A stretch of 64,000 nucleotides of DNA from Echinarachnius parma (lineage: Eukaryota > Echinodermata > Echinoidea > Clypeasteroida > Echinarachniidae), in NCBI GenBank assembly GCA_037951105.1, contig JBAMJV010008015.1, positions 1 to 64,000 of the forward strand. Direction: 5' to 3'. Positions 23,108 to 34,350 of the stretch are shown here, one piece after another. Each line of letters opens with the position of its first letter. Within the stretch, counting starts at the first letter, position 1. The position numbers were made by a program, and so were the translations under genes. The notes below the pieces were generated by a model that worked only from the letters and a program-made list of their open reading frames with translations, searched no databases and was not told the DNA's origin.

Positions 23108-23424
23108 GTAAGCGTTAATGGATACTTTTGATCGAGGCAACAACGGGAATTTTAAATTGAGGTCAATTACATTTTCACGATTGAGGAAATGGCCCTGTGA
23201 AACCATTTATTTAATCATCGATTATACTAAAATCTTAAAAATACGTTTTTCCTTCGAAACTCACGTTGCATATCATGCTGTTAGAAGCGTTTTGCTACTT
23301 CGCCCTCTCAAACACTTGTCGACCCGAGGATAAGATACTTCACACATAATGTAAGCGTTAATGGACATTCATGGACAATAAAGGGGAAACCCCAGAGTAC
23401 GTCTTTCCTTCGAATGTCACGTTG

Positions 23425-23525
23425 CATGTGCGTCGATCTGTAATTGATACCTATTGTTTAGGGGGATGATCTATCAATTCATCCCCAGCTGAACAATATG
23501 CATTAAGTAAGGATCGACGCCCATG
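23425..23525. mobile_element. Tiny hAT-like MITE (family C), copy 2
   Basis: Ends are CATGTGCGTCGAT and ATCGACGCCCATG; the 8-bp direct repeat TCACGTTG sits exactly outside (23417-23424 and 23526-23533). It interrupts one satellite unit inside its CACGTTGCAT motif. Confidence 0.85.
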
Positions 23526-24836
23526 TCACGTTGCATAATAACATGTTGTTTAAAAGTTGACTCGATGTTGACTTGACTTGTTGACTCGAGGAGGTAAACA
23601 AAGAAAATCGGACACTTGCTAGTAAATTGATGCCAATATTCATAGTGCAGAAAACAACGGGAATATAATTTTTAATGTCAATTACATTTTTGTTTCTAGA
23701 GTGATAAATAGCCCCATGAAACAAGTGTGCCTTCATTGATTACTGTTAATCTTGAAAATGCGTCTTTCCTTCGAAACTCACGTTGCATATCATGCTGCTA
23801 ACAAGTGTTTGGCGCCACCACTGTCCCAAGCCTTGTTGAACCGAGGTAAAACAAAAACAAATCGGACTTTTTCCAGTAAATTATGTAAATTTATAGGCGA
23901 AAAAACAAAGTGAAAATATTAAGGTCAGTCACATTTGTTCTACATTGAGGCAATTTCGCCTTCATTGATTACTGCTGATCTTGATAATACGTCTTTCCTT
24001 CGAAACTCATGCACGTTTTTGTTTATGTCATGCTAATATCACAAGTTTTGCGTCTTCGCCAACTCGGACAAGACAGTCTTGGTGACCCGATTTAAGAAAT
24101 TCGGACACCCTCCAATGTATATACGCGTAAATGGACACGGACGAACTAAACCAAACAATAATCACAAAGGGAATATATTGAAGTCGATTACATTTTTAAA
24201 GATTGGCCTCGTTAACCAATCAGTGCTTGATTAACTAAAAATCCTGAAAAAAAGTTTTCCCTTCAAAATTCACGTTGCATTGCTTCTTCGCCCTCTCGAA
24301 AACTTCTTGACCCAAAGTTGAACAAATCGGAAACCCCCTATTAAAGCGTTAATGAACATTGAATGTTCATGAATTCCATGGATACAAAACAGAGGAATAA
24401 ATTGCAAGTTGCAAGTCTATAACTTTTTCAAGATTAATTTAAAAGGCCTATGGAACTAAATCAATGCTTGATCAACTAAACAGTCCCGAAAATGTTCTTT
24501 TCTTTTCTTTTGAAACTCACGTTGCATATCGTGCTGTAGAGTGTTTTGAGTTCCCGCCATCTTAAACAAGTCTTGCAAACCATATAGGTTAAGCAATTCG
24601 GACATCATCCAATCTTTGTAAGCGTAAATAGTCATTCACGGGCAAGAAAAGGAAATTTTGTTGGAAGTCTATCACATCTTCAAGATTGATGAAAAGACCT
24701 CGGGCATCAATTTGTTTAATTTGCCTAAAATCATGAAACCACGCCTCTCCTTCGTAAGTCACGTTGTATTTCATGCTGTTAGAGAGTGTTTTGCTTTCCC
24801 ACCCCCACAGATTAGCCGTGTTGACCTGAAGTCCTA

Positions 24837-25496
24837 GGGATGTTTTTACAAAGATGAACTTAACACTAACAGGCAATTCATACTTACGTCTAGCACTGGC
24901 TCAGCACTGGATAAATCCACTGCTAGACGCAGATATGAATGGAATGTCTAGCATCAGTCTGGCATAACTTTGATCCACTGTTGATCCACTGTTGATCCAC
25001 TGTTGATCCTAGACACTCGTCTAGCACAAGGTTGCGCATGCGCATTACGGTATTACGCGTTCAGAATTTGCAAGTCATCGTTACGTCACAATAGAAGTGT
25101 ACTAGTGCGCATGCCCAGTCATGTCTTAGACATTTCCAATCCACTGTTTGTATTCATACTTGCGCGTCAGTTATCCACTGTTGATGCCAAGTATGAATGG
25201 TCGGCTTTTTCGTCTAGCACTGGCTCGGCAGTGGATTTATCCAGTGCTGAGCCAGTGCTAGACGTAAGTATGAATTGCCTGTTAGTTGGACTTTATGGAA
25301 AGCCAGTTTCATTTTTGTGTGTGTAAAAGTCCTTTAAAAAGGCATAAAATTATAAAGGATATTCCATGTTCTTCATGTAAAATTTATGAAAAGTCTAAAA
25401 TACTTGCAAGTTTGCTTATGAAAATATTTTATTCCAAGGCTACAAATGGCTTTCCATAATAATAAAGTCCAACTTAGAATCTTTGTGAAACACCCC
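24837..25496. mobile_element. GTTTCACAAAG-type MITE, type 2, copy 1, split by insertion
   Basis: The left piece (24837-24868, GGGATGTTTTTACAAAGATG) and right piece (25283-25496, ending AACTTAGAATCTTTGTGAAA then CACCCC) together match the uninterrupted element at 52006-52317. It is inserted in the satellite array. Confidence 0.75.
24869..25282. mobile_element. TA-flanked TIR element nested in the previous MITE
   Basis: A ~60-bp TIR begins ACAGGCAATTCATACTTACG and contains TCTAGCACTGGCTC; its complement ends at 25282. TA is duplicated at 24867-24868 and 25283-25284. The interior has three direct copies of TGATCCACTGT. No coding potential. Confidence 0.85.
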
Positions 25497-25558
25497 AAGA
25501 AGCTTAGAAATTCGGACACCGTCCAAATGTCCAATGGAATGTCCAATCTACGTAAGCA

Positions 25559-25933
25559 TTAAAGGGCTCTAGTAACTTTGCAAAAAGTGATGAGAGGATG
25601 ATACAATATATTTATTGTTATCTGATATGTCCACTAGGTGATGTGTGAAAATTTCAAGTTAAAAATACTTTATATGGCCGAGTAATGAGCAAAAATGCAC
25701 AGTGACATTCACCAACTCATTGCACTCACTTTGTACATGGTTCCGATGATCCGTTGGGTAATTTGACATCTAAACACTTCAATCGTAAATATCTTTTTAA
25801 CGAAAGGGAGATTTGAAAAACCGAAACCTGTCCCATGCTTTTGTTTTTGATAAGAATACAACAATGTATGAGGGAACCGCTAGAATTTCAATTGGATTTT
25901 GAGAATTTGGACAATGTTACTAAGTCCCTTTAA
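25559..25933 (+). mobile_element. TTAA-flanked MITE, family A, copy 4
   Basis: TTAA, then AGGGCTCTAGTAACTTTG, through TGGACAATGTTACTAAGTCCC, then TTAA. Removing it and one TTAA restores the satellite motif GTAAGC(G)TTAAT followed by ACATTCATG, directly supporting TTAA as the duplicated target. Confidence 0.9.
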
Positions 25934-27370
25934 TATACATTCATGAGAAAGACAGAATAATGGAATATATTGTAGTTACATATTTAAGATTAATTAAAAG
26001 GCCTTGGGAATCGATTATTGTTTCATTACTGCGAAACCCCCAAAGTACGTCTTTCCTTCGAAAATCACGTTGCATATCATGCTGTTACAGGGTGTTTTGC
26101 GTCTCCACCTAATACACGGACAAGCCTTGTTGACACGAAGTTAACAAATTCGGACACCCTCCGATCTATGTAAGCGTTAAATAGACACCCACGAAATAGA
26201 AAACAAATATATACATTGAAAGCCTATATCCCATCGAGAAAGGGCCTCGGGAACCAATTCCTGTTTCATTAAATACAAATCATGAACATGCGTCGTTCCG
26301 TCAAAATCTCACGTGGCATATCATGCTGGTATACAGAGTGTTTTGCGCGCCCCCCTCCCCCCCCCCCCCCTTTCTAAGAGTCTTGTTGACTTGAGTCGGA
26401 CACCTTCCAATCTATGTATTCATTAATGGTCATACATGGGCGAGAAAAGGAGAATCTTCTATTGGAAGTATAACACATCAAGGCCTCGGGAACCAATTAT
26501 TGTTTCATTATTAACATGATTAACTAGATACTACAATCTTGAAAATACGTCTTTCCTTCGAAACTCACGTTGCATATCATGCTTCTTCGCCCTCTATCAC
26601 CTGGGGACCCGCAAATTCAGAAAATCTAAAAATAAACACAATACTAGTATGGACATTCATGAACGAGAACACAGATGGAATATATTGAAGTAAATTACAT
26701 TTTCAAGATAGACGAAAGTTCCTTAGGAACCAATTATTTTTGTAATAACTATTAAAAAGATCCTGAAAATAACCACCTTTCATTCAAAGCTCACCTGGCA
26801 TATCATGCTGTTTGAAAGTGTTTTGTGTCCCATCATGACCACTAATTTATAGTCACCGAAATTTAAGAAATCAGGTCAATCGGTATTTCAATTTCAATTT
26901 CAATTAATTTTATTTCCAATAATTTATAAACATCAACATAATATTGAAGTGCAAAATTAATATCACAAATGAAATATCACATTGTTACATAGATATGACC
27001 GAGTAATATTAATAATGTATAATCGTATGATAAATAAAATTAGAAATATGGGACGCCTGCAAAGCTTAAGCTTGTAAAAAGGACAACCCGTTGTAATATT
27101 CTGAACTTGTTTATTTTATTTATTTTTTTTTTGTGATGTGAAATGTGTAATTCATCATTTGTATTTTAGCAAAGATATGATTTCAATTATATAAGACAAG
27201 AGTCATGGTTGTATAAGATTGATCTTCAGCATTATAAATGCAATCCCATATTTTCTTTCAATAACTAATTTTAACCATCATACAACCATGTTAACTGATA
27301 GAGTTTCCAGGAACAAAGCAAATCACCCTTGTTTCTCAATGAAAGTCACCCCTTTCCCCTTTTAAAATGA

Positions 27371-27830
27371 ATATTATCGTAATATCGTTTCTCTTCAGAG
27401 ATTTTTTTTTTTTAAACCAGCGACTTTAACAGAGGGCTAAGACGCACAACACTGTCTATTTATACAGCATGATTCGCCACGTGAGGTTCGAAAGAAAGTC
27501 TTTTTTTTGTTTTAGGATTTAGACTAAGCGTGCACAACTATTATTTGTCCGGAAACTGTCTATCGATTTCAACTCTTAATTGATATCTATCTATAGAATA
27601 TTATCGTAATATCGTTTCTCTGCAGAGATTCTTTTTTCTTAAAATCAGCGACTTTAACAGAGGGCTAAGATGCAAAACATTTTATATTTATACAGCATGA
27701 TTCGCCACGTGATGTTCGAAAGAAAGTCTTTTTTTGAGGATTTAGACTAAGCCTGCACAACTATCGTTTGTCCGGAAACTGTCTATTAATTTCAACTCTT
27801 AATTGACATATATCTATAGACCATTTGATG
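27371..27830 (-). repeat. ~228-bp tandem duplication, satellite in reverse orientation
   Basis: Two copies (27371-27598 and 27600-27828) share ATTATCGTAATATCGTTTCTC, GCGACTTTAACAGAGGGCTAAG and CAGCATGATTCGCCACGTGA. The last is the reverse complement of the satellite's TCACGTGGCAAATCATGCTG motif, so the array is flipped here. Confidence 0.75.
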
Positions 27831-29951
27831 TCCCTTTGTTATGGCACTCCTTACATAATTTGTGAAGTTAAGGTATTTGATTGGAGGACCAAATTTGTGA
27901 GCATAGTGAGGGGAAAAGAAAGACGTGCGTTGAGGATGTCAGTAGTAGTATGATCGTTTCCGGAAACTTTCTATAAATGTTACAATTCAATTGAAATCTA
28001 TTTCACGTGTCTTTGTTTTGATACCCTTTGAATAATTAATGAAGTCGAAATGTTTGATTTGAGGACCAGAATTCGGTGAAAAGTATGGGAAAGAGGTGGT
28101 GTATAATACGTGTCAAACAAAACTAAAAATCGAACAATGTGCCCCTTGTCGGCATTTGAAATTGACGTTGAAATAAAATACTACTAGTCTAACGAACTAC
28201 TTTCAAATTACTGCAGAAAGTTTCTTCTTATGCAATTTATAATAACATAATTTATACATGTGATAGTGATTTTTCTGCCTTTGTCAATATAAAGCAAAAT
28301 ATATTCTAACCTTGCATATTGATTGTTGCAATACGGTCCGTAGTTTTGGACATACGGTATACCGCATGCATTCGCTGACCGCCGTTAAGAAATTCGGCCA
28401 CTCACCGTATAAGTATAAAAACAAAGATATTTATACACGTATCTGTAATAAAAAAAATTAAAAAGGGCTTTGATAGAAGTCAATGACATTTTTGTTCAGC
28501 TGAATCCAAATTATCAGGGTAAAAATCCCGTAAATTCCCGCAATTCGAACTTCCCTTGGAAATCACGTGGCACACCATGTTGGAATATAGAGAGTGTTTT
28601 GCGTCTTCGATCACTTTGACGCTTTGTGACCGATCATTACGAAATTCGGCCAACCGGCCATCAGGATACGTGTGGATAAAGCATTATATTATTTGTAAAA
28701 GATAATAAGCGAAATGTCAAAATGTACTTGACAAAGAAAATGGTTACTACCACAAAAATGTAAAATATGATTAGGTATTCATCAATAATTGATACTGAAT
28801 CCAGTAACTTATCCAGCTTATGTAATAATACTGACATACACAATTGGTTTACTTGTATTGTACATCAGACGCTTTGAGACCGAACATTAGGAAACTCGGC
28901 CAATCGTCTATCAGGATTCATGTAGATAGAGCATCATAATTATTGTTAGAAATAAAAACGAAAATTTCCAAATTTACTTAACGTAGAATATATATATATT
29001 TCTGTATAACTATTAAGATAGCTCGAATCACTATTAAAAAGGAAAGCCATTTCGTGTGACTTTGTTTTAATATATCCATGGAATAATTCACGAAGTCGAA
29101 GTGCTTGATATGAGGAACATAATTTGGGGAAAGAATGAGAAAAAGGTTTTTTATTACTATAATACGTGTCACACAAAACGTAACAAAATTAACGTTGAAA
29201 TAAAGTATTTCTATTGTCTAACGATTTAATTTCAAATTATAACAGAAAGTTTCTTCGTATAATGTTATTTCGAATAACATTATTAATACATGTTTACGTA
29301 ATTTGCAGCCTTTGACAGCATAAAACAATTCACATTCTAACATTGGACTTTTGCAACACATATTAGTTTCAATAAAAGCCTTCATGTTTTGCTTTAAAGC
29401 ATCACATGTTACATAAGTGCAAAACACTCGCTGACCGAATTGAACAAATTCGGCCACCCACCCGTCATGCCCGTATTATACATTATAAGTTTATCAAAAC
29501 AAAGATATTTATATACGTATATATAATAAAAGAGGGCTTTGATAGACTTAAGGCAATTCTTTTTTCTACAGCAGTATAAAAGGCATCAGGGAAAAAAACT
29601 ACTGTCAGATTAGTGTAAATCCCCACAATACGTACTTCCCTCGAAACTCACGTGGCAGACCATGTTGGTATATTTATAATAGAGAGTGCTTTGCGTATTC
29701 GATCACCTTGACGCTTTGTGACCGAACATTACGAAATTCGGCCAACCGGCTATCAGGATATGTGTGGATTAGCATTATATTATTTGTAAAAAAAATAACC
29801 TAAATGTATATTAAGAAAACTTACTATCACACACATATAAGATATAATTAGGTATTCATCAATCCAGTAACTTTGCCTATGTAATAATGCTGAAATAAAA
29901 ATTGGTTTACTTGTATTGTACATCAGACAAATAATGTACCTATATTTAGTT

Positions 29952-30229
29952 AGTTAAAGTCCTTCCCGTGCCAATGTTGGCACATAAGGCGGCGCCAATC
30001 TCCGATTCATTAGCCCTGGGCCACACGTCTACTAAATGTAGCGAAAGCTATAGAAGGGGGCCAGTCCTCTGGTAACTCGTGTGATTAACTGTCCCTTCTC
30101 TATTCTATAAATGCCGAGCACCTGACTAGAATGAAGAAGGTACAAATTTTAAAGTATGGGTTCGAACCCGGGACCTCCCGTGCATGAGGCGGACACTCTA
30201 ACCGCTAAGCCACCATGCTCGGACTCCTG
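29952..30229 (-). mobile_element. tRNA-derived SINE
   Basis: On the minus strand the head at about 30224-30160 reads as a tRNA-like domain: box A-like TGGCTTAGCGGTTAGAGTG, an anticodon loop CTCATGC (CAT), and box B GGGTTCGAACCC. A ~200-bp body follows with GGCGCCGCCTTATGTGCC and a tail GGAAGGACTTTAACTAACT. The direct repeat TATTTAGTT flanks it (29943-29951 and 30230-30238). It is inserted in the satellite. The body may belong to a widely shared SINE superfamily; I cannot verify which. Confidence 0.85.
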
Positions 30230-30721
30230 TATTTAGTTGTCACTATTAATTGTCACAAGCGGGCATTCGATAAGTATTATCTGTTTAATATATATTTTTT
30301 CGCTCACTTTGACGCTTTGAGACCGAACATTAGGAAATTCGGCCAATCGTCTATCATGATTCATGTCGATAGAGCATCATAATTATTATTGTTAGAAATA
30401 AAAAAAGAAAATGTCCAAATTTACTTAACATAGAATTATTTCTGTATAACTATTCAAATAACTCTAATTAATATGAACAAAGAGAGCCATTTCATGTGAC
30501 TTTGTTTTGATATCCCTGGAATAATTCACGAAGTCGAAGTGCTTGATTTGAGGAACAGAATTTGGGGAAAAGGATGAGAAAAACTTTGTTTGTATTACTA
30601 ATACATGTTTACGTAATTTGCAGCCTATGATAGCATTAAACATTCTATAACATTGGACTTTTGCAACACATATTATTTTCAATTAGAGCATCACATGTTA
30701 CATAACTGCAAAACATTCGCT

Positions 30722-32237
30722 GACCGAATTGAACAAATTCGGCCACCCACCCGCTATGCCTGTATTATACATTATAGGTATCAAAATAAAGATATTTATA
30801 TACGTATCTGCGATAAAAGAGGGCTTTGATGAACTGAAGGCGATTCTTTTTTCTTCAGTTGTATAAAAGGCATCAGGGAAAAAAACTATTGTCAGATTTA
30901 GTGTAAATCCCCACAATACGCACTTCCCTCGAAACTCACGTGGCACACCATGTTGGTATAATAATAGAGAATGTTTTGCGTCTTCGATCGCTTTAAAGCT
31001 TTGTGACCGAACATTAGGAAATTCGGCCAATCCCTGGAATAATTCCCGAAGTCGAAGTGCTTGATTTGAGGGACAGAGTTTGGGGAAAAGGATGAGAAAG
31101 CGGGTTTTAAATAGTAATACGTGTCACACAAAATGTAACAATCATCAAATGTGCCTTTTCGGCATTCAAAATTAACATTGAAATAAAGTACTTCTAAACA
31201 TAAAACATAAAACAATGCACATTTTATAACATTGCACTTTTGCCACACATATTAGTTTCAATAAAGGCTTTCATGTTTTGCTGCTTAGAGCATCACATGT
31301 TACATTACTGCAAAACACTCGCTGACCGAATTGAACAAATTCGGCCACCCACCCGCTATGCCTGTATTATACATTATAGGTATCAAAATAAAGATATTTA
31401 TATACGTATCTGCGATAAAAGAGGGCTTTGATGAACTGAAGGCGATTCTTTTTTCTTCAGTTGTATAAAAGGCATCAGGGAAAAAAACTATTGTCAGATT
31501 TAGTGTAAATCCCCACAATACGCACTTCCCTCGAAACTCACGTGGCACACCATGTTGGTATAATAATAGAGAATGTTTTGCGTCTTCGATCGCTTTAAAG
31601 CTTTGTGACCGAACATTAGGAAATTCGGCCAATCCCTGGAATAATTCCCGAAGTCGAAGTGCTTGATTTGAGGGACAGAGTTTGGGGAAAAGGATGAGAA
31701 AGCGGGTTTTAAATAGTAATACGTGTCACACAAAATGTAACAATCATCAAATGTGCCTTTTCGGCATTCAAAATTAACATTGAAATAAAGTACTTCTAAA
31801 CATAAAACATAAAACAATGCACATTTTATAACATTGCACTTTTGCCACACATATTAGTTTCAATAAAGGCTTTCATGTTTTGCTGCTTAGAGCATCACAT
31901 GTTACATTACTGCAAAACACTCGCTGACCGAATTGAACAAATTCGGCCACCCACCCGCTATGCCTGTATTATACATTATAGGTATCAAAATAAAGATATT
32001 TATATACGTATCTGCGATAAAAGAGGGCTTTGATGAACTGAAGGCGATTCTTTTTTCTTCAGTTGTATAAAAGGCATCAGGGAAAAAAACTATTGTCAGA
32101 TTTAGTGTAAATCCCCACAATACGCACTTCCCTCGAAACTCACGTGGCACACCATGTTGGTATAATAATAGAGAATGTTTTGGGTCTTCGATCGCTTTAA
32201 AGCTTTGTGACCGAACATTAGGAAATTCGGCCAATCC
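30722..32237. repeat. 602-bp higher-order tandem repeat, ~2.5 near-identical copies
   Basis: Blocks offset by exactly 602 bp (for example 30722, 31324 and 31926) are almost base-for-base identical; one difference I noticed is C versus G near 32182. Each block spans more than two diverged ~245-bp satellite units. Identical open frames of 110 and 116 codons recur only because the DNA was copied; they show no domain. Confidence 0.9.
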
Positions 32238-33900
32238 CTAGAATAATTCACGAAGTCGAAGTGCTTGATTTGAGGAACAGAATTAGGGGAAAAGGATGAG
32301 AAAGCGGTTTTTAATACTTAAACGTGTCACACAAAATGTAACAATCATCAAATGTGCCTTTTCGGAATTCAAAATTAACGTTGAAATAAAGTACTTCTAT
32401 CGTCTAACGATTTAATTTCAGATTATAACAGAAAGTTCCTTCGCATAATGTAATTTCGTATAACATTATTCATACATGTTTACGTAATTTGCAGCCTTTG
32501 ACAGCATAAAACAATGCACATTCTATAACATTGGACTTTTGCCACACATATTAGTTTCAATAAAAGCCTTCATGTTTTGCTTAGAGCATCACATGTTACA
32601 TAACTGCAAAACACTCGCTGACCGAATTGAACAAATTCGGCCACTCACCCGCCATGCCCGTATTATACATTTACAGGTATCAAAACAAAGATATTTATAA
32701 ACGTATCTGTAATAAAAGAGGGCTTTGATAGACCGAACTATTTTGTCTTTAGCTGAATAAAAGGCATCATAGAAAGAAAAAAAAACTATTTTCAGGTTTA
32801 GTGTAAATCCCCACAATACGCACTTCCCTCGAAACTCACGTGGCACACCATGTTGGTATAATAATAGAAACAATTTTGCGTCTTCGATCACTTTGAAGCT
32901 TTGTGACCGAACATTACGAAATTCGGCCAACCGGCTATCAGGATACGTTTAGAAAGAGCAACGTATTATTATTTTTAAATGAGCGATCATTTGTTAATAT
33001 ATTTGAGTAATTTGACAAAGAAAATATGTGTATTTTTGTTAATTAAGATAACTCGTACTTACTATAGAAAAGGGAAAAATATGCCATGAAATTATGCATT
33101 CATTAATTTATAGAAACAAATTATTTTCTCTAATAACATTTTTAATACATGTTTACATAATTTGCAGCCTTTGACAGCATAAAACAATGCTCATTCTATA
33201 ACATTGGACTTTTGCCACACATATTAGTTTCAATAAAGGCTTTCATGTTTTGCTTAGAGCATCACATGTTACATAACTGCAAAACACTCGCTGACCGAAT
33301 TGAACAAATTCGGCCACTCACCCACCATATGCCCGTATTATACATTTACAGGTATCAAAACAAAGATATTTATAAACGTATCTGTAATAAAAGAGGGCTT
33401 TGATAGACCGAACTAGTTTGTCTTTAGCTGAATAAAAGGCATCATAGAAAAAAAAAAACTATTTTCAGGTTTAGTGTAAATCCCCACAATACGCACTTTC
33501 CTCGAAACTCACGTGGCACACCATGTTGGTATATATATTCTAGAGAGTGTTTTGCGTTTTCGCTCACTTTGACGCTTTGTGACCGAACATTAGGAATTCA
33601 GCCAATCAGCTTTCAGGATACGTTTAGAAAGAGCAACGTATTATTATTTGTATATGAACGACATTTGTAAATGTATTTGAGTAATTTGACAAAGAAAATA
33701 TGTGTATTTTTGTTGATTAAGATAACTCTTACTTACTATAGAAAAGGGACAAATATGCCATGAAATTATGCATTCATCATTATTATAGAAACAAATTATT
33801 TTGTCTAATAATTGTGACATTAAAATGGGTTTCCTTTTTATTTTATTTTACACCTACACAATGATCATAACAGATCAGTAATTGAATGTCAATGTCCACA

Positions 33901-34246
33901 TTATTTGACATAAACGAGGGTTTGATATAAAAGTAAAATGTACTTAGATAAACTAAAAATCATATTTGTCTTCATAATGTTGTTATAATTCCTAACGTGA
34001 ATATAGTTATTCATCTATAATAATAGTACGGTTCTGTGCCCAACATGTCACAAAAGAGTGTTTATGTTACTTTTTGGTTTAACATGTTTGATATATTGGT
34101 CTCTCTAGACGATTTTTTGGTATGACCAACACTTTGGAAAACATGTAATTTTCAAATACCCCCATGCAATTTTGTTTCTTGTATCCCAGTTGATGTTACC
34201 ATCGTTACGTTCTCTGTTTGTAGCTCGACAGTAGTTTATTTCCAAC
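33901..34246. other. No recognisable feature
   Basis: AT-rich spacer between the satellite array and the Penelope-like element. Confidence 0.5.
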
Positions 34247-34281
34247 ACTCTTTATTAGGATGAAATCTATTTTAAACTTTT

Positions 34282-34350
34282 GATCACAATACAAATATTT
34301 ACCTCCGAAATTTTCGGCTGTCGTCTACAGCCTTCGTCAGCGATGTGACC
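34282..34350 (-). ncRNA. Hammerhead-ribozyme-like motif, sense-orientation terminal repeat
   Basis: On the minus strand: CTGACGA, a hairpin GGCTGT/ACAGCC, then GAAA, the conserved hammerhead core order. A distal stem I GGTCACA/TGTGATC can form (7 bp, one G-U). Stem III could only be the short palindrome AATT, implying a dimeric type I form. One extra A sits between the core and stem II. This copy lies at the 3' end of the PLE, in the sense direction. Hammerheads are established in PLE terminal repeats; activity here is inference. Confidence 0.6.

Larger units (their letters stand above)
18840..33900. repeat. Old satellite-like array, ~245-bp unit, with insertions
   Basis: The unit carries, in order, CTTTCCTTCGAAACTCACG, (T/G)GCATATCATGCTG, AGTGTTTTGCGTCTTCGCC, TTGTTGACCCGA, AATTCGGACACCCTCC, TATGTAAGCGTTAATGG and ACATTTTCAAGATTGATG. 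Successive TTCGAAACTCACG anchors lie near 23768, 23999, 24261, 24507 and 24750, then 26055, 26296, 26555 and 26790, giving spacings of 231-262 bp. Early units (18.8-21 kb) and late units (28.3-33.6 kb, with GTGGCACACCATG and ATTCGGCCA variants) belong to the same family. No reading frame is conserved between units. Confidence 0.8.

Noticed and set aside
30160-30224. A functional tRNA gene on the minus strand
   Set aside because: A and B boxes are present, but the unit continues into a ~200-bp body with flanking duplications, so it is a SINE head.
30698-32234. Three identical 110-codon and two identical 116-codon minus-strand frames, at first sight a tandem gene family
   Set aside because: They repeat only because of the 602-bp duplication. 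Older units of the same satellite do not keep the frame, and no domain or codon pattern is recognisable.
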